Notes under the pieces: model-generated
Seen by the model: the letters and a program-made list of their open reading frames with translations, nothing else
What the model was told of the DNA's origin: nothing
The model's database searches: none
Position numbers and translations under genes: made by a program
Shown: piece after piece, positions 44,350-55,319 of the stretch
How positions within the stretch are numbered: the stretch's first letter is position 1
Layout of the letters: every line of letters starts with the position of its first letter
Assembly (NCBI GenBank): GCA_019095985.1
Contig: JAGTTF010005837.1
Span: 67,745 to 131,744, forward strand
DNA from: Streblospio benedicti
Taxonomy: Eukaryota > Annelida > Polychaeta > Spionida > Spionidae
Length of the DNA stretch: 64,000 nt
Direction: 5' to 3'

Positions 44350-44739
44350 GGATGCCCTATGTGCAGTGGACCATGGACGTCTCTTTAATTGTAATTTTAT
44401 AGGATTTAGGATAAGTTTTGCCTTCCCAAGTCATTTTCCACATGATCATCAAATGAACCCCTTCACCAAAGGGATCTTCTTTCGTTCATGGATCGGCTGT
44501 CCAGTGTTCAGATATTTTCACACCAATGAACTTGGAGAACTAGCAGAGTAATCATATGTAAGCAATTCAATTTGTGATAACACTTAAAAATGGAGAATGC
44601 TAACATAGTCTGGGGTGGGAGCAATGACTGATGTGCAAGAATTAGAAAAGATTCACATTGATGCAATACGGAAACTATTACTAATTTTATAAGTAGCTTT
44701 AAAAATGGGTTCAATCTACAGCCAGTATAGTATTGCGGC
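44350..44739. other. No gene seen
   Basis: A 67-codon frame at 44,348-44,551 has no recognised motif. Confidence 0.4.
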
Positions 44740-44960
44740 TGATGATGGCCTAGTGTTATCACCTTAGGATCCGGATAGGTTGTAGCAAGCTTAAATTTGA
44801 CTTTTACAATTAACTGGTGCATGTAATAGTCCCAACATGTGAGAGTGGTGCTGAGGAGGATGCAGTCCACTTTGTCTTTGATTGTGCTCTACATGTGGAC
44901 ACTCACTTTGAGCTATGCACAAATGCAAGACATCTCATGCCTTTAAAAGTGGCCGCCAGT
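44740..44960 (+). mobile_element. LINE C-terminal fragment
   Basis: Near 44,835 a frame reads CESGAEEDAVHFVFDCALHV. The C-x(6-8)-HF-F-C pattern is the C-terminal zinc-knuckle-like region of LINE reverse transcriptases. Nothing of the polymerase domain is visible, so this is a small remnant. Confidence 0.35.
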
Positions 44961-45227
44961 CAAAGTGGTCCTTTTCTTTAAAAAAGAAATTTCTGTACAC
45001 TTTAGTATCAATAAAAGGTAGAAAAGGGAGGGGGTAACCTGGGATGAAAGGGCTTTTCAAGATGAAAAGAAAATCATTCAGTCCAAAAATGGTCAATCAT
45101 TACAACCACAGTAAAATTCACACTGGAGAAAAAGACAGTCATATCTTAGTTAGTAATATTTGTTTTTTTTTATATATATTACTTGTTTCCTTCATATTTT
45201 TTTTTAATTAGCTGTATTTAATCAAGA
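44961..45227. other. No gene seen
   Basis: Includes a HTGEK-like fragment (KIHTGEKDSHI) near 45,115, perhaps a trace of a zinc finger. Nothing more is supported. Confidence 0.3.
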
Positions 45228-45666
45228 ATGAACCCGAGGGATCGGAGCGGGAGGCGGCGTCAGGTTTTGTCATATCATTTTCTTTTCAACGATTTGTGAT
45301 GTGTGATTAAAAACAAAATTTCTAAAGGATGAGAAGGAGTTAATTCGCCCATTTAGTCGGGTTTACCGATATACTAGTGGCGACACTCGCATAGGACAGA
45401 CGGCAGTGACGTAGATCGGTGAAGAGTTCACGGTAGCCTTTCATTTATCTAATCAACCAAGACACCATGTTTTTCCCCTCCTTCGTTTCAGTAGCGATAG
45501 TTCGAGCCGGCGAGGTTCAGTCGGCGGTAACGTGTCCTGGGCAGAAGAACTAGATGTAGAACAAGGTGAACCAGCAGTCAAAGACGGTGACTCAGCATCA
45601 GAAGACGGGTGGGAAGAAGGCACAGGGAGAGACGAACGGTGGGGAGGAAGTGGTAAAGACGATTAA
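45228..45666 (+). pseudogene. Family Z 5' part, copy E
   Basis: A short ORF starts MNPRDRSGRRRQ at 45,228 and meets a donor-like CAG/GTTTT. From 45,493 SDSSSRRGSVGGNVSWAEEL leads into DVEQGEPAVKDGDSASEDG and stops at 45,664-45,666. This shows what precedes SWAEEL in the family: a Ser/Arg-rich segment. No Q-rich or SGNH exon follows. Confidence 0.5.
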
Positions 45667-46146
45667 ACCGGGAACCCACCGGCAAAATCGTAAGATCTGA
45701 TCTGCACTAATAATAGGCAAGTAACTTATTTTTAAATATCACTGAAGTGTTACACTGGGTATTTGTTATATCATTTTAAGTCAGCTATCCTACACTTAAT
45801 ATTTGTCTCATTATCAACAGGATTAAGGCTAACTGCAATAATTGTATCTTGTTCTAAATTGTATGTTGTATCTAAATTTTCTTCCATTTGGCTCCAGAAT
45901 TCTTCTGTAAAGCTGAGCGTCTTTTTAGATTAATGGAGTTTTAAGTTTAATCACAATAATACTAGTAATAATAGGAAAAATGCCTGTTATTAACATTTGG
46001 ATTTGAATTTTCTTTTTCATATTGTTTTATTTTGTGTATGAATGAAAATGGACTTTAATGTGTAATGTCTGCCTGCACCAAAAAAGTTTTCACATTCTAA
46101 GTAGCATGGAAAAAATATGCACACTTAAAGAAATGAATTAATTATT
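45667..46146. other. AT-rich, no gene seen
   Basis: No exon or repeat is supported between Z copy E and Y copy 4. Confidence 0.45.
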
Positions 46147-46640
46147 GATTATTAATACTAGTGAATCCCAACACCACAAGCACATTTATTCTCTGTAGTT
46201 TTCATGATGATTCTGTGTATTTTTTTCAGATGGCATTCCAAGTACCAGCTCATTGTAAAATCAAGGTATGCGTGGACAAAGTTCAGCAATTGTCCTTTGC
46301 TGCAACAACAAGCTTGGCAGCAATGGCGACTTTTGTGAATGAGGGAAATCATAACAACATTGAAACTCATCTGCACGCAATGAGGACAAGCATCCCTCAA
46401 ACTCTCTCTTCAGTAGTTGAGGAACTGGATAATATAAAAAAGGTGTGCTACAAAAAGCATCAGGAAAAATCGAGAAAAAAAAAAGCGGGAAAAAAAAACC
46501 GCTTTGAAAAAAAAACTTGCAGATTGTGTTTTAGAATCAAAATCACACCAGAGGCAAATGCAGGCTTTTACCAAAATCATATATTCTCATGTGTTTGAGG
46601 ATGAGGTAAAGGATAAAATGATTAGTTTTTTTAGCCTCTT
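46147..46640 (+). pseudogene. Family Y coiled-coil gene, copy 4
   Basis: Reads NPNTTSTFILCSFHDDSVYF, then MAFQVPAHCKIKVCVDKVQQ, LSFAATTSLAAMATFVNEG and IPQTLSSVVEELDNIKKVCY. After this the coiled coil decays into A-rich sequence. It keeps the 5' part missing from copy 3. Confidence 0.5.
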
Positions 46641-47765
46641 GAGACTAGTTGCATCTCCAAGAGTGGGGCAATTTTTTCTAGAAATTCTCACATTATATTT
46701 TACGGAATGATAATTTGCTGATTGAAGTCATTGATAAAGAATAGAGCTTAATGGTTGTTTTGCTTGCAGGTGATCGCTGTGACCGGCTTGGGCAGCGGAG
46801 TGACATTAAAAAACATGAGTATGGGACATTAAAAACATGAGTATGTGTCATACATGGGGAGTATAAGGGTAAATCTGTCATATTGTATAAACTATCACTG
46901 GACATTTTGAGGTTTTTAACAAGCTGCTAGTTATACATGTACCACAGCATCATACATTGGGAAAGCAAAATAATATCTACATAAACAACTAGCAAACAGT
47001 GGTATAAATCGACGCTGACTTATGGGCAATTAAGATACATTGTATAAAAATATCACTTTATGAATTTGACATCATAATGAATATTTATCAGCAAAAGACC
47101 TGAAATAACACTGGACATTTGTATTTTTTTAACAATTTTTAACAAGCCTGCTATAGCTTGGTGTCAGCATGTTGAGGCCGATAATGCCAGCACCTTTGAT
47201 AGACATTGAATTTGCAAAATCGGTTCATTGAAACAAATAATATACTACTACGCACTTAAACAATAAATACATCATCAAGAAATAAAATTATATGTTGAAA
47301 TAAGGCTTGTGTGGTAGCCATTTTTAAAGTTATAAGATTCAAATTCATTGCACATGCAGTTAAACAGAATTTCATTTTATTCATGAAAGTGTGACTAAAT
47401 GAAATAGAAATAATTGTAGATGTGCAATGAAAAATTAAATGATTAAAAAGAAGTAAATATTGTTCTACACAGCTGTGTTTGTAATAATAACTTCTTGCTG
47501 TCATAAAGAAGATTAATTGTTACTACGGTCTTTCTTTGAGTTACGGGCATTATTACACATACCTGATAAAGAATGAAATGAGTCAGCCATTCTGTGTGAC
47601 GATAATAGTGTCAAGTATGTGCCATTACAAGAACTGGAGAAAAAAAAAAAAGGGGTGTGTATCTGCTGTACTATGAAAGAGTTTAACTTGTGTCCCAGCG
47701 CATCATACCCAAGAACAAACATTTAAAGTGAGGGACCAAGCAGCCCTTGAAGAAAGAATGAGTTT
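46641..47765. other. AT-rich, no gene seen
   Basis: A short duplication (TAAAAAACATGAGTATG) occurs at about 46,806-46,840. No gene is supported. Confidence 0.45.
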
Positions 47766-48065
47766 TTGGTGAGGAACCCCGCTTTGTTCATGAAACAGAA
47801 GATAATTCCATTGAAGATCCTCAACGCATTCGCTCTTCATGTGATGATGAAAATTGCAGATCAAGATCACAGTGACGACAAATATTGTGACACATGGAAA
47901 AAGGACATTCCAGTATTCATCGATATCGATGATGAGGAGGATGAACTGCATCTAAACCCATCATCAGACTGCTTGTACCGATTGTATAATTTAATTTGTG
48001 TTTTAGTGAAACGTGTACAACTGTACACAATCAACGAATCAAGAAAGCTAAAAAAATTAACCTAA
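47766..48065 (+). CDS. Unrecognised 99-codon ORF
   Basis: Reads MVRNPALFMKQKIIPLKILN, ADQDHSDDKYCDTWKKDIPV, FIDIDDEEDELHLNPSSDC. The acidic centre is the only feature. I know no family for it; chance cannot be excluded in AT-rich DNA. Confidence 0.2.
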   Translation: MVRNPALFMKQKIIPLKILNAFALHVMMKIADQDHSDDKYCDTWKKDIPVFIDIDDEEDELHLNPSSDCLYRLYNLICVLVKRVQLYTINESRKLKKLT

Positions 48066-49160
48066 CAACAAGTCACGCCTTGTGCTGCAGTAGAACTGGC
48101 ACCAGGTCCCATCTTTTCATCCACACCGCCTCATAGAGTGCTTTTTAGTAATTATATCTATTCTGCATGTTCATGTTGTGAGTAGAAATCAGCTGGGTGA
48201 CAATATCTGCCGGGGCACCATCAATAATAGATCAATGTAAAAGATCACAATCAAAGTCAAAGTTGCAAAACAAATTCTCTCAAGATGAATCCTTGGCAGA
48301 TGATTTGAGAGGCAACTGCTTTTTTACATTGTGTAAGGGTTGAATTCTTTGGCAGTTGATTTGAGACGCATGGTACATCAACAACTTGTCAAATATAACC
48401 AGCTGTCTGTCTCCAGCTCGGGTTCCTCCCAAGATTTTGCAGCTCCTGTTCATTACTCTTCTCGACAAAGGTTGTCTCTAGTACAAAAGCGGGTTGCAGC
48501 TCATGTTAATGATTATTCTCGTGCCAAGACAAAAATCTTGCTACACGTTTACATGGTCGCAACAGTGCCAGTTCAAAGCATTACTCTCATGATGGTCAGC
48601 TGCTATTGAGTTTGAAGCTAATGGCGCTGCTTCTGTTGTGGCGGTAGTGACAAAGTGAAGGCAAGTGATAATATTAGAAAGTCGCTTTTAAGTTTTGTTT
48701 TGTTTTGTTTTTCCTTTATTGTGTCGGTTACATCCATAGCAAATAAAAATATAACAGTTTAAAAGTAATGTATTGATGTAATGTTTTTATGTTGTTTTTA
48801 ACCCATTTTTTGTCTTATTACATCCATCCTAAATAAAAACATATTCATGGCACTTGTCAAGTCCATAATAAAAGAAAAATTAAAATGTAAACTTAAAAGT
48901 GTAATCTGGGTTTATATTTTTATTTTATAAAAAAGGAGACATATTCTTATGAGCAGCATTTTTCCGCCGTCATGTCCCTTGTTGGTCATGCTGGGTACAA
49001 AAAAGTATTAATTCTAACGGTATAGTATAGTGTGGTTTTATCCTGGGGAAACTTTCCTTGTGAATATAAATATATCTGTCTTTGGGCGAATTTGAAATTA
49101 GGTTTTGCTTATTTAGTAATCCTATCCATGTGGTTGTGGGGTTTCGGGCCCCCAACTAAG
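48066..49160. other. No gene confidently seen
   Basis: A 89-codon frame at 48,340-48,609 (LAVDLRRMVHQQLVKYNQLS) lacks known motifs. ATAAAAACATA-type phrases recur in 48,740-48,850, suggesting a degenerate duplication. Confidence 0.3.
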
Positions 49161-49270
49161 ATGGCATCTTTGAGCAAATACGCCCGTGATGTCTTGCAGG
49201 TTACTGGGTGCTGGTGTAAGTGTGGGCAGTGCCCGCCTCGACTAGAGCGTCAGTATTGGAGCTGCACCTT
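49161..49270 (+). pseudogene. Possible P2X7-tail-like Cys domain fragment
   Basis: Reads SKYARDVLQVTGCWCKCGQC. W-C-x-C-G-x-C is the opening of a Cys-rich domain found in the P2X7 cytoplasmic tail and in many invertebrate proteins of unknown role. It degrades within 15 residues. Confidence 0.25.
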
Positions 49271-49837
49271 TGTGGCGCTCAACCATCGTAAAGCCCTTCC
49301 CCTATCACGAACTTTCGATCTGGATAGGGGTGAACAAAGGGGTGGTCTCATTAACTCCCCTGGGGCACACAGTGAATCTACTCCCACAGACACCACTGCT
49401 GCTCAGCCGCCCTGGTGAACAATGCGTCCGCTCAGCGGCACAGACCAGCCGCCTCAATCGGCCAAAAGCCTGCAGCGGTTGCCGCATTTTAACCAGGACA
49501 TTGTGGTCTATATTGACCACACTGCGTCTTGCTGTACCAAGATCTGCTTGGGGAGTACACAGTGTCTAGCATAGCGCATAGTCTGGCGATATTGACCTCT
49601 CCACTCCTGGGAGTCCTCGGTCAGTACAGGGCGCAATTCCACTCCTGGGAGTCTCTGGTCACTAGTAAGTACAGGGCGTAGTCTTGTGATGTTGACCATG
49701 GGTGCTGGCGCCTGCCGCCCGGCACGGTGATGGTGGGGGTCGTAGATGAAGGTCTGGGAGAGGAGCTGGGCAGACGTGACGCAGGCGGCGCCGGGTGCTG
49801 GTAGGTCCTTCTTCGCTGACGCTTGAACATGGGGGAT
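49271..49837. other. GC-richer, no supported gene
   Basis: CACTCCTGGGAGTC occurs twice (about 49,603 and 49,639) and GTGATGTTGACC-like words recur. Frames on both strands are open but motif-free. It may be body of the LINE whose tail follows. Confidence 0.3.
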
Positions 49838-49900
49838 GGTGAATCAGAATCAGAATGTTTATTTGCAATTAGGCTCTTTAAAGGCAGTTAACAATCAATA
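49838..49900 (-). mobile_element. LINE-type 3' tail
   Basis: On the minus strand TGCAAATAAACATTCTGATT leads into CTGATTCTGATTC. An AATAAA followed by a short CTGATT repeat is a common 3' end of animal LINEs. The clade cannot be told from this alone. Confidence 0.4.
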
Positions 49901-50454
49901 GTTATAAATAAAATGATTTTGATTCATTTAAAGAGTATACCAGTACACAGACACTGCACGCTGCTGCGATTAGGCACCGCTCAGTATTTATGACAGAGTG
50001 GGGTAGGAGGATTTAGGGCGGGCCATGAACTTTTGTTACAATGTTTGGAGGGCGGCTATCAATTGTTTCACAGAATTACCCTATTTTTGAGAGATGCAGT
50101 ACTAAATTTTATTTTTCACAGAGCTTTTGAAAATACTGTCATAAATACTGAATGGCCTTAGACAATATTACATATTTTGGGTTGATATCACCAGGTCCAT
50201 CTATTGATGCTGACATGGAAAACAATGGTAAGGGATTGTCCATCACTTTTGGCAAAGCTTTCAACATATTGTCACTATATGGTCACTCGCTGAAACAAAC
50301 ATACAGTCACAGGGAACTATATGATTTCGTAAACAACACAGATGTTTGTGAAGATTAGACAATGTTTCAGATTAAGGACACAGTGTCAAGTTGATAAAAA
50401 TTAAATATATATGAGCAATGCCTGAAAATAAGGAACCAGGTTACATTGTACATG
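49901..50454. other. No gene seen
   Basis: A 68-codon frame at 50,152-50,358 is motif-free. Confidence 0.4.
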
Positions 50455-50562
50455 GTCACTTCAACCTTGACCAAGTAGCCCGGACTGCCCATTTCCTCCT
50501 CCGGCCGGGCGGTCACTATGTGGTTACACAGCTGGTCACAGAATTCCTGGGCTGGTGAGAGA
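50455..50562 (+). CDS. Possible host exon
   Basis: Reads HFNLDQVARTAHFLLRPGGH, YVVTQLVTEFLG and ends at a donor (CTG/GTGAGAG). The RPGGHYV phrase is methyltransferase-like, but one phrase is weak evidence. No neighbouring exon could be linked. Confidence 0.3.
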
Positions 50563-50984
50563 ACCGGTTGTCATCAGCACGATTGATGACCCAGATTTGA
50601 ATTTGACACTTGCTTCATCACAGCCTGAAACGTGTATGAATCATGGCCCTGAGTGCAGATGTTGTGTAAATGATGCCATGGCAGGATACACATTACACAT
50701 GTGGCCACCGGGCCTAAATCGCTGATGGATATGTTAAGATTTATAGAGCAAAGCCTCTCCATCAAGAAGTACATTGGGTAATTTCTATGCTTTTCTATGT
50801 ATCATAATATTCTTCTGTAAGACACACCGCTGCTTCACTGAGGCAGCAGTCGACGCGTCATTTTCTGCACAGTCAATATTCATCAGGACATTCTCACACA
50901 AATCTGGTTGTGCACTACCTAATGACTATTAGCAAATTGATAAAAGAAGCAGCCAAAAGAGTCTCACTGCCGCAGTAACCCACC

Positions 50985-51160
50985 GTGATCCTGCCAGCAC
51001 CCAGTCGTCCGCCCGATGAGACGTGGCGCCGCGCACGGTGACGTTGTGTCTGGAGCGCCTGCTGCGCGCTTTCATGACGGCTCTCAGTGACGGAGAGCCT
51101 CCCTCAAGGAGCACGCAGCGCCAGGACGGCCGACCTCAGCGCCTGCCTGGGGGAGAGTGG
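50985..51160 (-). CDS. Possible host exon, GC-rich
   Basis: On the minus strand a strong acceptor (CTCTCCCCCAG) is followed by a GC-rich frame reading LLEGGSPSLRAVMKARSRRS and HNVTVRGATSHRADDWVLAG, then a GTGGGT donor. The frame from that acceptor needs a shift to reach it, so a decayed exon or a different acceptor is possible. Confidence 0.3.
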
Positions 51161-51357
51161 AGTTGAAGATTGACAACATTTTGGACTTAGTGTGGTATAG
51201 ATAGGAGGCATTCAAATTGCCAATATAGTGCATGGGCCAGTGCAAATCTGGTGCCACGAGGGGGAGCTCATACCATTGGCAAGCTTAGAATCTCAGCTTT
51301 CCAATGGCTTGTGATAGCCGTCTGGTGGAGAGTGTTTGTTGTTTGTTTGTACCCGCA

Positions 51358-51487
51358 GCCAACAAGCCATGATTATAGCAGAGGAGGCCACGGGTGCTGG
51401 TACATGGACTCTACAGAGGAATTAGTTCAATCGTATGAGGATTGGAAATCAGACGCCAAGATAAAATGTATTGAAATTTTCATATGA
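51358..51487 (+). CDS. Possible terminal exon
   Basis: After GTTTGTACCCGCAG it reads PTSHDYSRGGHGCWYMDSTE, ELVQSYEDWKSDAKIKCIEI and stops. The acceptor is good; the protein is not recognised. Confidence 0.25.
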
Positions 51488-51738
51488 TCATAAGTTGCTG
51501 GTAGCAAATACATGTGTAATTTAACATCCGCGACTCCACGTTGTGTTAAATTTTCATGTCATTGATTGAAAGAAAATGCCAAAATAATTTATATTTCAAG
51601 GAAAATAAACATTAAAAATTATTATGAGTTGTCTGTTATCTGACCTTATTAAATATTATGGCATTTGGCCTACAGCACTAGGGTCTCATTGTCAATAACA
51701 TTGAGATCAAAATTAAACTGTAAACAAAAACTTTCATA
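51488..51738. other. AT-rich, no gene seen
   Basis: Nothing supported apart from poly-A-signal-like AATAAA words. Confidence 0.45.
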
Positions 51739-52390
51739 TTAATAGGGGTCCAAAAAAATTTTTGCCCCGTATGGAAAGTTTTTATTGTTTATACTCTGAC
51801 AGATCATTATCGCAATTTCAAAGTTATCTTTCTTAATAGTTCTTTTCCTTGGCCTAACATTGTCTATCTTGGGTGAGGATGTAGCTTGAGGTGTACCTAC
51901 AGTTTGATTTGACACAGAGTCAGTTCGTGATACAGCTGAAAAGTTTCCGAGAGACACGGGAGACATGAGAGGCTGGGAGACGGAGCCTGAGTTACTGATA
52001 TATGACCGCATCGAGACCGCAACTTCTGAGTATGGATTATTAGTGGAGTTAACTTCAGGACTATTCAAAAGTACTGCTGAATAATTTGGTTGATTACAAA
52101 CAGGTTTGGGGCAGATCCAAGAAATATCAGAATTTGCCAGGTGGTTGAAGAGGGTGGTGGACATTTCGAGGCATAACTTATGGCTCCATGTGTCACAGGA
52201 ATCACAGCATATGGCATCCTGTTCCCAAGTCACAGGGTCTTCACAAACTCCGCAGGGGTAGAGAGTAGAATCACCTGATTCTGTGGGACCAGGGTTCAGT
52301 TCAATGTCCCAAGCACCCACCAGTAGTGTGAATGATAAAAGTACAAAGGGAGTCTAACTTTACTAGAATGTAGTCTTGATTCTCTTTCCA
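51739..52390 (-). mobile_element. CR1-like LINE 5' part with 2A peptide and PHD finger
   Basis: The minus strand reads VLLSFTLLVGAWDIELNPGP (DIELNPGP at 52,285-52,308), a 2A ribosome-skipping motif (DxExNPGP) after a hydrophobic, signal-like stretch. Then comes a PHD finger: CGVCEDPVTWEQDAICCDSC, DTWSHKLCLE and WICPKPVC. A Ser/Pro-rich linker and a basic patch (RPRKRTIKK) follow, then ICQSINNK, which resembles the opening strand of the LINE endonuclease. The copy stops there; polymerase is absent. The stop just upstream of the hydrophobic stretch shows decay. 2A peptides in this position are known from CR1/L2-type LINEs. Confidence 0.75.
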
Positions 52391-52626
52391 TCAACAAACT
52401 TAGCTTAGAAATGAACGCTGTATTTGGTTGTGGGGGAAGGGAAATTCTATTAAAAGCAGTGTTCGATGAACTTATTCAACACTAAACTATGTTCATTTCC
52501 GGGTTTATTCTCTAGATATAGCGGCCTCTGAAGGCTTGACAGAGTTGATAAAAGGAAGCAGCGGGTAACCACACACAGGGAGAGGTTCATTTTGATGGTC
52601 AGAATGAATGGAAAAGGTTTGACTAA
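52391..52626. other. No gene seen
   Basis: Unassigned sequence upstream of the LINE. Confidence 0.35.
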
Positions 52627-52969
52627 GGGCGATCCAGACGAAAATCAGGGGGGGCTAGTTTTTTTTTTACCTGCTAACAAACTATTTTTTTTCAGAGACC
52701 CCACAAAACAAACTTTTTTTTTGGTGTTCATTGAACAACAAACTTTTTTTCATGTTCATTGTTACATTTTATATGTTACGAAAATACACGGTAAAAGTAT
52801 AATATTTTGTGCAGTTTTTGTGAATGAAAATAATTTGTTTTATAGGAAAAACAAATTATTTTTTCTGGACACATATACAAACAAATTATTTTTTTTGGGG
52901 ACATATGCAGAAACAAACTATTTATTTCAAAAAAACCCCCCCCCTGATGTTCGTCTGGACCGCCCCTAA
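52623..52969. mobile_element. MITE with ~30-bp terminal inverted repeats
   Basis: GGGCGATCCAGACGAAAATC at 52,627 and the complement of CGTCTGGACCGCCC at the other end (to 52,965) form imperfect inverted repeats of about 30 bp. CTAA flanks both sides (52,623-52,626 and 52,966-52,969), a candidate target duplication. The interior is T/A-rich with repeated AACAAACTATTTTTT phrases. It has no coding capacity. Confidence 0.7.
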
Positions 52970-53194
52970 CAGGATGACAAAGCACATGATGGATGAGCGA
53001 TAATACCAGAACTTGATATTCTGGGGTCTAAGTTGGCAGTTTTTAGTTGAGTTGCAACACACAAACCAGATATTCCGAGTCCAGTTGCTTTCCTCTTGAT
53101 TACTAGTGCATTTGCAGACTGTATAGCGTGTTAATTAGTTAATAAAGGAAGAAAAAGTGAGGAGCAGAAAAAAGTTGGTCTTGACAGTGACGCA

Positions 53195-53248
53195 TTCTTC
53201 TTCTTCTTCTTCTTCTTCTTCTTCTTCTTCTTCTTCTTCTTCTTCTTC
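53195..53248 (+). repeat. (TTC)n microsatellite
   Basis: Eighteen perfect TTC units. Open frames across it on either strand are artefacts. Confidence 0.98.
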
Positions 53249-53389
53249 ACCCAACACCAAAGATTGAGACAGTTGGGATTCGGAGGGCTGGGGGGGGGGG
53301 AGCTTCTGGTTAGAATTTGCATTAACGTAAATTATAGCGGGTTGTGAGAATATCCTTTGGAGAAGTAAAATGTAGAATACAGGTGTCCT

Positions 53390-53795
53390 TAAAAGAGAGG
53401 TTCATTTTATGCACATGTAGTAAAACTTCCCATTAAGACCACCTCTAAAACGTTCTTCAAAGTCAATATGATCATTGAATGTGTCAAATAAGAGGTATAC
53501 AGTAGAACCTCCAATTAAGACCACCTCTCTATTGGCACCACCTCTATAATAAGATCACTGTTCACGGCCCTAAACCTTCATAAAGCTACCCAAATGAACC
53601 TCTGTATAGAGACCACCTCTCTATTGAGACCACCTTACATTGGTCCTAAGGTGGTCCTTATAGAGAGGTTGTACTGTATCTTGGCAGCCGAGATTACCGT
53701 GATACAGAGCGCTCTACTTCTTTCTATTTCCCCATTTCAATTTACATTATATAATGTGAACCTCTATTTTAAGGACACCTGTCTTATATGGACAT
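53390..53795. mobile_element. MITE-like cluster, ACCACCTCT repeats
   Basis: ACAGTAGAACCTCCAATTAA, several AAGACCACCTCTCTATT phrases, and an inverse end (ATAGAGAGGTTGTACTGTA at about 53,672). ACAGTA-ACCTCTCTATAA ends are typical of pogo/Tigger-related MITEs. There appear to be two overlapping or nested units. Confidence 0.55.
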
Positions 53796-53894
53796 TTTTC
53801 ACTTCTCGACTTTGCATGTCACAGTTGTTGAGAAGTGATTTCTACTCGCATCTCAATAAACTGTTAGTCATTGTACTGAAATGTGTTGATAGAA

Positions 53895-54108
53895 AGACTG
53901 CTTCCGTGGCCGAGTGGATAGGGAGTTGGACTTGTGACCAGAAGGTCGTGGGTTCGATTCCCGGTCGGGTCTGATGGTGGGTGTTGAGCAAACCTATATG
54001 TAAGAGGTTGCACACTGTTGATCCTTGGTAATAGGTACAGGTCAGGCGAATGAACGCTATTGTGAGTGATAAGCACGTCTGCACTTCGGTAGCATTGTGC
54101 TGTATGCT
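53895..54108 (+). mobile_element. tRNA-derived SINE, copy 1
   Basis: The head has an A box (TGGCCGAGTGG) and a B box (GGTTCGATTCC) with tRNA spacing but no paired acceptor stem, so it is a SINE and not a tRNA gene. The body shares TGTTGAGCAAAC, a GTTGCACA block and GTGATAAGCA with copy 2. It runs into the gap. Confidence 0.8.
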
Positions 54109-54208
54109 NNNNNNNNNNNNNNNNNNNNNNNNNNNNNNNNNNNNNNNNNNNNNNNNNNNNNNNNNNNNNNNNNNNNNNNNNNNNNNNNNNNNNNNNNNNN
54201 NNNNNNNN
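54109..54208. other. Assembly gap
   Basis: One hundred N bases. Frames spanning it are not meaningful. Confidence 0.98.
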
Positions 54209-55105
54209 GTTTCCGATCCCACGGGAAAAATTTAATACAAATTCAGTAAAAGCCATCACTGTGTCAAGCCCTTCACCAAATTGACACACACATAAATGGA
54301 TGACCCCTTTGGTTCACTCATCACCAAATCCTGCACTTTACAACATGCCCGGTCTGCCCCAGCAAGGGCGGTCGGGTCCACGGTGTGTCGCTCGCCCACA
54401 TCCCAGCAGCAGCGTTGGGTTACAGTGCAGCCTGCAGAGCTGCTGGCTCGCCTGCAAATATTTTATTTATTTAATTTGAATTTATTTAAAGGGACATGAA
54501 CAGCAACCACCTCCTCAGACAATTTCACTTAATAATTCTCTTTTTTTCTATACTTGACATGTTGAACCTAATAACGTCCAATTTGACCATCATAAACATG
54601 CGTTTGAAAGAAAAATATAAATAGATTTAAAACAGAGAAAAAAAAAAACGAGTTGATTGACATTGGAAGGTTCCGTACTAAAAATGACTGACATCAGCAA
54701 TGTTTGGGACAAATCATCTTCAGAGTTAAAAATGTTTAATTATGAAGAAATGGAAAAGCAAGCTGAAAAATGGAAATTTGCATATACGTACCATTTACAT
54801 GACATAAAGGCTATTATATACCTTGAATTGTTCTTGACATGCACTGATTATGCACTGATTAGATGCTCCGAAGCGACATGGGTAATGAGATGTAAGGTAC
54901 TTATTTAAAATTAGATTCATTAAAACCTTTGGGATCATTGATGAAATTAAATAATATATGTTTGAACATAATTTTGTCAACTTCCTTATTTTTTGTTCCA
55001 TTCATTATTATATTAATGAAGGATTTGATATTTGTATTGTTGTGATAATTTTCTATACGGGTTTGAGAAGCCTGGAATATACAGTGTGTTTCAAAAAACG
55101 TTTCT
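54209..55105. other. No gene seen
   Basis: An 83-codon frame at 54,657-54,908 (MTDISNVWDKSSSELKMFNY) is open but without known motif. GC-richer patch at 54,340-54,450 unexplained. Confidence 0.35.
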
Positions 55106-55319
55106 GGTACGAGACGTGATGGGCCCCAGCATCATGGGAGGGGTGTGTGATGTGTATACTACAACAATTTACGCAACAAAACACGCTATACAACACACAT
55201 TACTACTATTATATAGATCTATGTAATAGCAGTAATGTGTATGGTATAGTGTTTATAAATCGTAGCAGGATACATGCCATGCACACCTTCCCATGATGCA
55301 GGGGCCCATGGTACGAGAC
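55106..55319. mobile_element. Palindromic MITE with 10-bp target duplication
   Basis: GGTACGAGAC stands at 55,106-55,115 and again at 55,310-55,319. Between them the two halves are inverted copies of each other over almost their whole length: ATGGGCCCCAGCATCATGGG on the left against the complement of CCCATGATGCAGGGGCCCAT on the right, meeting near ATAGATCTAT at about 55,216. A 9-10-bp duplication points to a Mutator-like (MULE) parent. About 194 bp, no coding capacity. Confidence 0.75.

Noticed and set aside
49305-49868. Minus-strand Pro/Arg-rich ORFs as a host gene
   Set aside because: No splice or domain support, and a LINE-like 3' tail lies at the edge, so repeat sequence is more likely.
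52592-52969. 125-codon plus-strand ORF
   Set aside because: It lies almost wholly within a MITE with inverted ends and is Phe/Leu/Lys-rich because of T/A phrases.
53131-53322. Minus-strand ORF with a long poly-Lys run
   Set aside because: It is the antisense reading of a (TTC)n microsatellite.
53900-53976. A tRNA gene
   Set aside because: A and B boxes are present but the acceptor stem does not pair, and the following body recurs at 55,675-55,915, so it is a SINE.
53842-54289. Long ORFs across 54,109-54,208
   Set aside because: They cross an N gap, and the coding sense is antisense of a SINE.
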